The notes under the pieces: model-generated
Seen by the model: the letters and a program-made list of their open reading frames with translations, nothing else
Told to the model about the DNA's origin: nothing
The model's database searches: none
Shown: in pieces, positions 33,047 through 45,400 of the stretch
Position numbering within the stretch: the stretch's first letter is position 1
How the letters are laid out: the number at the start of each line of letters is the position of its first letter
From: Macrostomum hystrix
Taxonomy: Eukaryota; Platyhelminthes; Macrostomidae
DNA: 64,000 nucleotides
NCBI GenBank assembly: GCA_950097015.1
Contig: CATNEN010000001.1
Span: 8,055,001 to 8,119,000 of the forward strand
Direction of reading: 5' to 3'
Program-made: the position numbers and the translations under genes

Positions 33047-34267
33047 CACTGACAGCCATACCTGACACGAACTGACAGCCATTCCTGACACGAACTGACA
33101 GCCATACCTGACACGAACTGACAGCCATATCTGACACGAACTGACAGCCATTCCTGACACGAACTGACAGCCATACCTGACACGAACTGACAGCCATATC
33201 TGACACGAACTGACAGCCATATCTGACACGAACTGACAGCCATATCTGACACGAGCTGACAGCCATTCCTGACACGAACTGACAGCCATTCCTGACACTA
33301 ACTGACAGCCATTCCTGACACGAACTGACAGCCATTCCTGACACGAACTGACAGCCATTCCTGACACGAACTGACAGCAATTCCTGACACGAACTGACAG
33401 CCATATCTGACACGAGCTGACAGCCATATCTGACACGAACTGACAGCCATATCTGACACGAACTGACAGCCATTCTTGACACGAACTGACAGCCATATCT
33501 GACACGAACTGACAGCCATATCTGACACGAACTGACAGCCATTCCTGACACGAACTGACAACCATTCCTGACACGAACTGACAGCCATTCCTGACACGAA
33601 CTGACAACCATTCCTGACACGAACTGACAGCCATACCTGACACGAACTGACAGCCATATCTGACACGAACTGACAGCCATATCTGACACGAGCTGACAGC
33701 CATTCCTGACATGAACTGACAGCCATTCCTGATACGAACTGACAGCCATTCCTGACACGAACTGACAGCCATTCTTGACACGAACTGACAGCCATTCCTG
33801 ACACGAACTGACAGCCATTCCTGACACGAACTGACAGCCATATCTGACACGAACTGACAGCCATATCTGACACGAACTGACAGCCATATCTGACACGAAC
33901 TGACAGCCATTCTTGACACGAACTGACAGCCATTCCTGACATGAACTGACAGCCATTCCTGATACGAACTGACAGCCATTCCTGACACGAACTGACAGCC
34001 ATTCTTGACACGAACTGACAGCCATTCCTGACACGAACTGACAGCCATATCTGACACGAACTGACAGCCATTCCTGACACGAACTGACAGCCATACCTGA
34101 CACGAACTGACAGCCATATCTGACACGAACTGACAGCCATATCTGACACGAACTGACACGAACTGAAAGTAATAACTGACACTAGCTGACAATAATATCT
34201 GACACTAGCTGACAATAATATCTGACACTAGCTGACAGTAATATCTGACACTAGCTGACAGTAATAT
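33047..34267. repeat. 23-bp minisatellite
   Basis: Unit gacagccattcctgacacga(act), about 53 copies. The unit contains two ctgaca motifs. The last four to five units (34165-34267) are a diverged subtype with the phrase ctgacactagctgaca. Three long open frames on the minus strand through it are by-products. Confidence 0.95.
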
Positions 34268-36482
34268 CAGGTACGAAAGTACTGAACAGAAGTGGATATA
34301 AAAAGCAATGCACATTTTTTCCTAGAAAAGGAACAGGTAGATAAAAATCATTAAAAAACAGGTCAATAAAAAGAATATTGTGAAAAGCAATTATGTGGGT
34401 CATTAAAGAGACAGACAGAATAGAGATCGCGAACGAATCAAGAAGCGTTACTTCGTTTAAAAAATACATTTTTGACCTCGCAATGAAACTGAATTGTTAG
34501 AAAGCCAGAAGAATGAACTCAAACAGACTGCTGAAAGAATGAATTATTAAAACTAAATTACCGAAGACCACAATGCGTCTGCCACTGTCTGCTGAGATGA
34601 ATACACAACATTCACAATGAAAAACTAACACAAACCGCATAGCAGCACAGAGATCGTACTTTAAGAGTATTTCAACATATTTTATCACAGCGGAACTAAC
34701 TATCTGACAATAGAATGTAATCCCAAATCCTCATATTTCAGCCTATCAAACTTCTAACCGGGGGAGGTCCGAAGTTCGAATCTAGTCCCAAGCGAAACAT
34801 TTTCAGTTTTTTAAATGTGAATCAGAATCATCGGAGTTAATATTAGGTTGCAGGTCGCACCAATGCTTAAAAAACAGCTCTAAACGAAATTTTTGCAGAA
34901 CCGGGTAATATATGCGGTTGCGCCCATGCATCCACCAATCCCATTGTTAAAATTCAAATAAAAAAATTAATAACAACGCGAATGATTTACAGATTTGCAG
35001 GTATAATCGCAGATAATCTATGACAGCAGGATAATTAAACAATTAGTTAAAACAAGCAAGTGCAGCAGCAGCAGCACTACATAACAACAACTTTCGCCTT
35101 GTCAAAGAACTCATTATTTTATCGCATGGAAAATTAACTAATTTCTAATGTAATAGAAAACACTGAATACTCACTAGCAGCTGTATCTGAATGCCGACTT
35201 GATTTACTGCAGTGGAATAAGAAAAAACACATTTGTCTTTTTTATATAATAAGTATTTCGACACATATCGGATAATGGTCAACAGTCATTGTTTTTCAAC
35301 ACCTCAGAAAGAGTGTTCGTTCTAATTTTAAGATACGTATTTTCATCCGCTCTAAATTAAGTTTTGACCAAATGAACACGCGAAAACATAACAAACTGAA
35401 AAATAGTTTTTCGACCCATGTAGGCCTTGTTAATTAAAACATTTTTTAAGCAAAATGAAAGAAAGCTATGTTAAAAATTATTTTACCACAGTAAAAAAAT
35501 AAGACTCAGTTTACTAAAAATTAGAAAATCAATTCGCCTATACTGACAGTCTGTCAGCTTTTTGTGTTTTCGACACATATAGGCAAAGTTTGTAGGACAC
35601 CTTGGACTTCAAAATCATTATAAACTGTACGCATGTGAGTACCAACTAAGCACAGGAACGAAATTTTCAATGTAAAAAATACAATTTTGAGAAGCATAAT
35701 TTTACTGACATCAGAATAGAAATTTGTTTGAGGCAAGCATAGATAAAGTAATAGTCTTTGTCCTTTAATAATTATTGACAAAGATTAATTAAGCAATATG
35801 TTAGCATTGCAAAATTTGACAAGCGAGAATTTATTGTGCCTCGTTTGTATATAATAAATGGATTTGATTCGCGATGCACACTAATTTTAAACAACGCAAA
35901 TTAGATACAATTTAACCTTAGCAGCTTACTTAAAGTAGGATTTATCACATTCGAAACCTCATTAATATATATATATATTCCAGTTAGGTGGCTGCTAAAA
36001 CTGCAAGTTTTTAGCTTAAAATACAATTGATATCCCTTGCACTGAAAGTATCTCAAATTTCGTCCTCGTTTTGACGAAGTGTATACCAGCTACTAATAAT
36101 AATAAATTCACGCCAACTGAAAAACTGTTAAATGCCAGAAAAGCAGAAAATCCAATTAATATATTTAAATTAATTGAATTGGTGTTGTAAACGTTACAAC
36201 ATTGTAGCTTTTAACACTAAAGTACAACTTATTACTGTGGTTTTACCCGAAAATCCGGAAAATTTGTTTTACTATTTGGCGCGAATTCAAAATTATATAT
36301 CTATTAATTAAGGACTCTGCCAGTTTCGATGATAATTGGGTCTCGTAATAAACTATGTTTTAGCAAGTTGAAACAATAAAAAACAAGCAAGAATAGAGGA
36401 AGCTAAGACTTTTTGTGTGTTTTGATTCTAAAAACTCAAGAGAAAAAACTTGGAACTAAGAAAACAGTCCAACAATATTAAA
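34268..36482. other. Intergenic spacer downstream of the zinc transporter
   Basis: AT-rich, no gene. A tRNA-like 3' half with B-box agttcgaatct is at about 34755-34795. It includes the 3' UTR of the zinc transporter next to 36482. Confidence 0.4.
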
Positions 36483-39400
36483 TTATACGTTTGGTGCATC
36501 GGTCCCTTCAGCTCCGCCCGATGTGGCAGCGCCGTGTCCCGCAGTTCTCACTGCGCAACAATTTGATCTGGCAGAGCATTTGTCGTTGCCGCAGTCGATG
36601 AAGCAGTTGGGACTGCCGTCTATAGGAACCAAGCTGGGCGATGTGTGCTGTATTGGAGAGTGGAACATTGGAATCATTAGTTCAGTGTCAGCAGCTAATT
36701 GTCTTGTGTCCGTGATTTCAATATTTGAATGGCTAACAATGACGCTAAATAGAGTCATCTATTCCAATTCCGCAATCAATCTAGAATCAATATATAATTA
36801 ATCTAGAATCAATCTAGAATCTAATCAATCTAATCTATCTAGAATCTTTCTAATCAAACTAGAATCAATCTAATCAATCTAATCAATCTAATCAATCTAG
36901 AATCAATCTAATCAATCTAGAATCAATCTAATCAAACTAGAATCAATCTAATCAAACTAGAATCAATCTAATCAATCTAATCAATCTAGAATCAATCTAA
37001 TCAATCTAATCAAACTAGAATCAATCTAATCAATCTAATCAAACTAGAATCAATCTAATCAATCTAATCAATCTAGAATCAATCTAATCAAACTAGAATC
37101 AATCTAATCAATCTAGAATCAATCTAATCAATCTAGAATCAATCTAATCAAACTAAAATCAATCTAATCAAACTAGAATCAATCTAATCAAACTAGAATC
37201 AATCTAATCAATCTAATCAATCTAGAATCAATCTAATCAATCTAATCAAACTAGAATCAATCTAATCAATCTAATCAAACTAGAATCAATCTAATCAATC
37301 TAATCAATCTAGAATCAATCTAATCAAACTAGAATCAATCTAATCAATCTAGAATCAATCTAATCAATCTAGAATCAATCTAATCAAACTAAAATCAATC
37401 TAATCAAACTAGAATCAATCTAATCAAACTAGAATCAATCTAATCAATCTAATCAATCTAGAATCAATCTAATCAATCTAATCAAACTAGAATCAATCTA
37501 ATCAATCTAATCAAACTAGAATCAATCTAATCAATCTAATCAATCTAGAATCAATCTAATCAAACTAGAATCAATCTAATCAATCTAGAATCAATCTAAT
37601 CAATCTAGAATCAATCTAATCAAACTAAAATCAATCTAATCAAACTAGAATCTATCTAATCAATCTAGAATCAATCTAATCAATCTAATCAATCTAGAAT
37701 CCATCTAATCAATCTAGAATCAATCTAATCAATCTTATCAATCTAATCAATCTAGAATCAATCTAGAATCAATCTAATCAATCTAATCAATCTAGAATCA
37801 ATCTAATCAAACTAGAATCAATCTAATCAATCTAATCAATCTAATCAATCTAATCAAACTAGAATCAATCTAATCAATCTAGAATCAATCTAATCAATCT
37901 AGAATTAATCTAGAATCAATCTAATCAAACTAGAATCAATCTAATCAAACTAGAATCAATCTAATCAAACTAGAATCAATCTAATCAATCTAGAATCAAT
38001 CTAATCAATCTAATCAATCTAGAATCAATCTAATCAATCTAGAATCAATCTAATCAATCTAATCAATCTAGAATCAATCTAATCAATCTAGAATCAATCT
38101 AATCAATCTTATCAATCTAATCAATCTAGAATCAATCTAGAATCAATCTAATCAATCTAATCAATCTAGAATCAATCTAATCAAACTAGAATCAATCTAA
38201 TCAAACTAGAATCAATCTAATCAATCTAATCAATCTAATCAATCTAATCAAACTAGAATCAATCTAATCAAACTAGAATCAATCTAATCAAACTAGAATC
38301 AATCTAATCAAACTAGAATCAATCTAATCAAACTAGAATCAATCTAATCAATCTAGAATCAATCTAATCAATCTAATCAATCTAGAATCAATCTAATCAA
38401 TCTAGAATCAATCTAATCAATCTTATCAATCTAATCAATCTAGAATCAATCTAATCAATCTTATCAATCTAATCAATCTAGAATCAATCTAATCAATCTA
38501 ATCAATCTAGAATCAATCTAATCAAACTAGAATCAATATAATCAATCTAATCAATCTAGAATCAATCTAATCAATCTAGAATCAATCTAATCAATCTAGA
38601 ATCAATCTAGAACCAATCTAATCAATCTAGAATCAATCTAGAATCAATCTAATCAATCTAGAATCAATCTAGAATCAATCTAGAATCAATCTAGAATCAA
38701 TCTAATCAATCTAGAATCAATCTAATCAATCTAGAATCTATTGGACCAATCCTAAAGTAATATGCTTAATCTAGAGTAAATATAATCAATTAAAAAGCAA
38801 ACAATAGTACAATAAATCTATGCCGTGAAATGAAATAGACAAATAATCAATATTCTATCGAAAATAGAAATTATAAGGCAATGGTATTACAGCCTTACCT
38901 CATTAAACTCTGGCTGTATTGTGGTGCAGTGAATGTTAAAATTGTGAAATATATTCTTGGCTTTGCGGGATACGATGATGTATTCGCCTGAAAGTAAAAA
39001 AACGAATTTTTTCCGTGCTATTCCTTCTACTAATGAGTAGAAATGCGAGCAAATCTGATCGGCATTTTACATAGCTGATAATTTGACTTACGCAAATTTC
39101 TACATCGAATATGTACAGTACCAATGTAGCAATCGGTTTGCAACTGCCAGACATGGAGATCGTGCACTTCTTCAACGCCATCAAGCTGCAGATGTTGAAT
39201 TTCGGTTATTTCTTGGGTTGGAATAATATAACTTATACACACGAATTCAGACATGAAACGATTATAAATACGAACCTTCTGTAGTGCAGATTGCAGAATG
39301 TCCAATTTAATTTCCTTTGGTACCGTCTGCATTAGAATGTTCAGGGCTTTTCGCACTAGAAATGGGAGAAAATAAAGCGAATGGTTATTTAATTGTACTG

Positions 39401-42400
39401 TACAAATTAAATGGACTATTGACTAAAGTTAGCTGCAATAAAAAACTATCAAGAAACGTCACTTCTGAGAGCAAAACAACTGTACTGACACCTATCAATC
39501 AATTTTAAATGGAAACAGTCCATCAAACTTTCATTGCCAAAATATAATCAAATCTTGTTTATGACACCTGTCAATCAAACCTCCATTGTCACCTATTAAT
39601 CAAATATCCATTATGGAACCTATCAATCAAATCTCCATTATGACACCTGTCAATCAAATCTCCATTATGACACCTGTCAATCAAATCTCCATTGTCACCT
39701 ATCAATCAAATCTCCATTATGAAACCCGTGAATCAAATCTCCTTTATGCACCTGTCATTCAAGTCTCTATTGTCACCTGTCAATCAAATCTCCATTGTCA
39801 CCTATCAATCAAATCTCCATTATGACACCTGTCAATCAAATCTCCTTTATGAAACCCGTGAATCAAATCTCCTTTATGCACCTGTCATTCAAGTCTCCAT
39901 TATGAAACCCGTGAATCAAATCTTCATTATGACACCTGTCAATCAAATCTCCATTGTCACCTATCAATCAAATCTCCATTATGACACCTGTCAATCAAAT
40001 CTCCTTTATGACACCTGTCAATCAAATCTCCTTTATGCACCTGTCATTCAAGTCTCTATTGTCACCTATTAATCAAATCTCCATTATGGAACCTGTCAAT
40101 CAAATCTCCATTATGGAAATTGTCAATCAAATCTCCATTGTCACCTGTCAATCAAATCTCCATTGTCACCTATCAATCAAATCTCCATTGTCACCTGTCA
40201 ATCAAATCTCCATTGTCACCTGTCAATCAAATCTCCATTGTCACCTGTCAATCAAATCTCCATTGTCACCTATCAATCAAATCACCATTATGAAACCCGT
40301 GAATCAAATCTCCATTATGACACCTGTCAATCAAATCTCCATTATGACACATGTCCATTACGGCAGCTGTCAATCAAATTTCTATTACACCTCTCAATCA
40401 AATTTCCATTATAACACCTGTCAACTAAATCAATTAAAACGACACCTCTTAATCACATCTCCATTATGACACCTGTCAATCAAATCTCCTTTATGACACC
40501 TGTCAATCAAATCTCCTTTATGACACCTGTCAATCAAATCTCCTTTATGACACCTGTCAATCAAATCTCCTTTATGACACCTGTCAATCAAATCTCCTTT
40601 ATGGCACCTGTCAATCAAATCTCCATTATGACACGTGTCCATTACGGCAGCTGTCAATCAAAGCTCAATTTCGACAGCTGTCAATCAAATTTCTATTACA
40701 CCTCTCAATCAAATTTCCATTATAACACCTGTCAACTAAATCAATTAAAACGACACCTCTTAATCACATCTCCATTACACATGTCTATCTAATCTCCCTT
40801 AAAACATATGTGAATCAAATCTCCGTTATGACACATTTCAATTAACATCAGTCATGACAACAGCCAATCAAATATAGACACGACAACCGTCATTCATAAG
40901 TGAAATAACGAAAAGGTCAATCTAATTATTCATTGCTTTATCAAATATAAAATAATTTGAATTCAAATCAGACTTCAAATGTGACACCTGTCAAATCATA
41001 TCTAGAGAAGGGTATCAGCTATCAAAGCCTTGAGAGCGAATAACTCACACAGAGGTATGGTGGTGAACATCATGACGCTAACTAGCAGCAGGCTAAGGCA
41101 AGGATCAATGTATGTCTGCCATCTGCGTGACGGCTCCTCGATATAGCAGGTTTCATTATCTTTGAGCACAGCTTTGTGCTCATAAAGGTCAAGGGAGTAT
41201 CCAGGTGGCGCCAGCCACAATGTCAGCGCGGATATGATGACAATCACGGAGCCAAGAGTGTCGCCCATTATATGCAGAAATGCCGCCTGCATGTTCATAT
41301 GGCCAGCGCCTAAATAAAGTGAAAGTTTTTGTCATTCTTAAGTATTTCGATACATATCGGCAAGGTTAAAATAGATAATAAACTGACCGTGATTAATACA
41401 CAAACTTGAAAAAACTGTGCAATAAACTTTCCGTAAATTTATTTAAAAATGATATCAGAAACACACATAGGACCTAAGACTTTGCCTCGGATTCGAACCC
41501 GCGACCCTTGGCGTAAGATTCGTGTTTTTAGCTGGCTTAACCCACATTTGACCATCAACAATAGCACAAAAATTGGTGCAAAAAAACAATTCGCTCAAAC
41601 AAAAGCATGCATTAAACCTACACAAAGTGACTCAAACTGACACAGCTAACAGCAAGCTTAGCTAATGGGAAACAATAAAGCAACAAGCTGCAAGGAATCG
41701 GACCTGGTGTTCTAAGAAAACTTGTGCAACACTTTTGACAATCCGAACAAACGTGGCTATTAGTATTAATCGTATTAATAAAAAGCTTTTAATACTATCC
41801 AACTAAAAATAAATATTAACTGGATTAGTTAAAATGCAAATAGTTAACGCTGCAAGCCTATGTAAAAGTGTCAACCGTAACAGTAAAAACTAAAATAAAC
41901 ATTTTAAAGCGAGAAAAGCGAGAAAACTCTTTAAAAAATGGGTCAAAACGCTAAGAAACAATATGATATGGGTCAAGGATAGTCAAGAATAAACAGGAGA
42001 TGAGTCAAGGATAGTCAAGAATAAACAGGATTGTGTCAAGGATAGTCAAGAATTAACAGGATATGGGTCAAGGATAGTCAAGAATTAACAGGATTGTGTC
42101 AAGGATAGTCAAGAATAAACTGGATTGTGTCAATGATAGTCAAGAATAAACTGGATTGTGTCAATGATAGTCAAGAATTAACTGGATTGTGTCAAGGATA
42201 GTCAAGAATAAACAGGATTGTGTCAATGATAGTCAAGAATAAACTGGATTGTGTCAATGATAGTCAAGAATAAACTGGATTGTGTCAATGATAGTCAAGA
42301 ATTAACTGGATTGTGTCAAGGATAGTCAAGAATAAACTGGGTTGAGTCAAGGATAGTCAAGAATAAACTGGGTTGAGTCAAGGATAGTCAAGAATAAACT

Positions 42401-45400
42401 GGGTTGAGTCAAGGATGGTCAAGAATAAACAGGATTGTGTCAAGGATAGTCAAGAATAAACAGGATTGTGTCAATGATAGTCAAGAATTAACAGGATTGT
42501 GTCAATGATAGTCAAGAATAAACTGGATTGTGTCAATGATAGTCAAGAATAAACTGGATTGAGTCAAGGATAGTCAAGAATAAAGAGATGAGTCAAGGAT
42601 AGTCAAGAATAAACTGGATTGTGTCAATGATAGTCAAGAATAAACAGGATTGTGTCAAGGATAGTCAAGAATAAACAGGATTGTGTCAAGGATAGTCAAG
42701 AATAAACAGGATTGTGTCAATGATAGTCAAGAATTAACAGGATTGTGTCAATGATAGTCAAGAATAAACTGGATTGTGTCAATGATAGTCAAGAATTAAC
42801 AGGATTGTGTCAAGGATAGTCAAGAATAAACAGGATTGTGTCAATGATAGTCAAGAATAAACTGGATTGTGTCAAGGATAGTCAAGAATAAACAGGATTG
42901 TGTCAAGGATAGTCAAGAATAAACAGGATTGTGTCAATGATAGTCAAGAATAAACTGGATTGTGTCAATGATAGTCAAGAATAAACTGGATTGTGTCAAT
43001 GATAGTCAAGAATTAACTAGATATGGTCAAAAACGAACCAAACAATAATACGAAGTCTTTCTAATTTTAACTTTCAACGATGCAAAATTCTTTGTCGTTA
43101 ACAACAAGGAAAGATAAAGGGCACGCTGCGACTAAAATCCAGATTGTTATGATTGATTAACAACTAATTAAAAAGCTTTTATAAAACTCCTTATCCTGAT
43201 TCTGTAGGAAAATATTTTCATCTTACCACGAGCAGCGCCGCCATGACCACCGCCGCCTCCGTCGACAACGTCGGCAGCATTATTATCGTCGTCAATATTT
43301 TCGTCAGCGTGTCGCGGCAAAGCGTTAGGCAGCCAGGACGGCCCTAGGGAAGCTCGCCTAAGACTGGCCACGCTATGCTCAACTGCTACTATAATTGATG
43401 GAGTTGTTGGGCCTGAAGCTGGGGCGGCGGCGGCGGCGGCGGAGGTGGGTGTCAAAGCGGCGGCTGTTACCTGTTCAATTTGAACTGCTGCCAAAATAGA
43501 AGAAAAATTTGGTTGTTTTTTTTGAACGAAATTTAAGGGCGAAATTTAAATGAGATGTGCTAAATTAACTACTGAGAAGTAGCAAACAAAAAAGACTTCA
43601 AAATGTTTTAGAACTGAAAGAAGTAAGCTTTTACAGGCAGCATCTTATTATTAAATACCTAAAATGGGCAAGTTGCAAAAACACTAATAAGGAATAGAAT
43701 GGATTGCTAGTCTAGCCTCTAATGAATGAAGGAATAGAATGGATTGCTAGTCTAGCCTGCAATGGATGAAGGAATAGAATGGATTGCTAGACTAGCCTGC
43801 AATGGATGAAGGAATAGAATGGATTGCTAGTCTAGCCTCCAATGGATGAAGGAATAGAATGGATTGCTAGCCTAGCCTCCAATGGGTGAAGGAATAGAAT
43901 GGATTGCTAGTCTAGCCTCCAATGGGTAAAGGAATAGAATGGATTGCTAGACTAGCCTCCAATGGATGAAGGAATAGAATGGATTGCTAGTCTAGCCTCC
44001 AATGGATGAAGGAATAGAATGGATTGCTAGCCTAGCCTCCAATGGGTGAAGGAACAGGAGGGATTGCTAGACTAGCCTCCAATGGGTGAAGGAATAGAAT
44101 GGATTGCTAGTCTAGCCTCCAATGGGTAAAGGAATAGAATGGATTGCTAGACTAGCCTCCAATGGATGAAGGAATAGAATGGATTGCTAGTCTAGCCTCC
44201 AATGGGTGAAGGAACATGAGGGATTGCTAGACTAGCCTCCAATTGGTGAAGGAACAGAATGGATTGCTAGTCTAGCCTCCAATGGGTGAAGGAACAGAAT
44301 GGATTGCTAATCTAGCCTCCAATGGGTGAAGGAATAGAATGGATTGCTAGTCTAGCCTCCAATGGATGAAGGAACAGAATGGATTGCTAATCTAGCCTCC
44401 AATGGGTGAAGGAACAGAATGGATTGCTAGTCTAGCCTCCAATGGGTGAAGGAACAGAATGGATTGCTAGTCTAGCCTCCAATGAATGAAGGAACAGAAT
44501 GGATTGCTAGTCTAGCCTCCAATGGGTGAAGGAATAGAATGGATTGCTAGCCTAGCCTCCAATGGGTGAAGGAATAGAATGGATAGCTAGTCTAGCCTCC
44601 AATGGGTGAAGGAATAGAATGGATTGCTAGTCTAGCCTCCAATGGGTAAAGGAATAGAATGGATTGCTAGACTAGCCTCCAATGGATGAAGGAACAGGAG
44701 GGATTGCTAGACTAGCCTCCAATTGGTGAAGGAACAGAATGGATTGCTAGTCTAGCCTCCAATGGGTGAAGGAACAGAATGGATTGCTAATCTAGCCTCC
44801 AATGGGTGAAGGAATAGAATGGATTGCTAGTCTAGCCTCCAATGGATGAAGGAACAGAATGGATAGCTAGTCTAGCCTCCAATGGGTGAAGGAATAGAAT
44901 GGATAGCTAGTCTAGCCTCCAATGGGTGAAGGCACAGGAGGGATTGCTAGACTAGCCTCCAATTGGTGAAGGAACAGAATGGATTGCTAGTCTAGCCTCC
45001 AATGGGTGAAGGAACAGAATGGATTGCTAATCTAGCCTCCAATGGGTGAAGGAATAGAATGGATTGCTAGTCTAGCCTCCAATGGATGAAGGAACAGAAT
45101 GGATTGCTAATCTAGCCTCCAATGGGTGAAGGAACAGAATGGATTGCTAGTCTAGCCTCCAATGGGTGAAGGAACAGAATGGATTGCTAGTCTAGCCTCC
45201 AATGAATGAAGGAACAGAATGGATTGCTAGTCTAGCCTCCAATGGGTGAAGGAATAGAATGGATTGCTAGCCTAGCCTCCAATGGGTGAAGGAATAGAAT
45301 GGATAGCTAGTCTAGCCTCCAATGGGTGAAGGAATAGAATGGATAGCTAGTCTAGCCTCCAATGGGTGAAGGAATAGAATGGATAGCTAGTCTAGCCTCC

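Noticed and set aside
32928-34215. Three overlapping 300-390-codon frames on the minus strand
   Set aside because: All three frames are open because 23-bp units repeat over 69 bp without stops; there is only repeat sequence inside.
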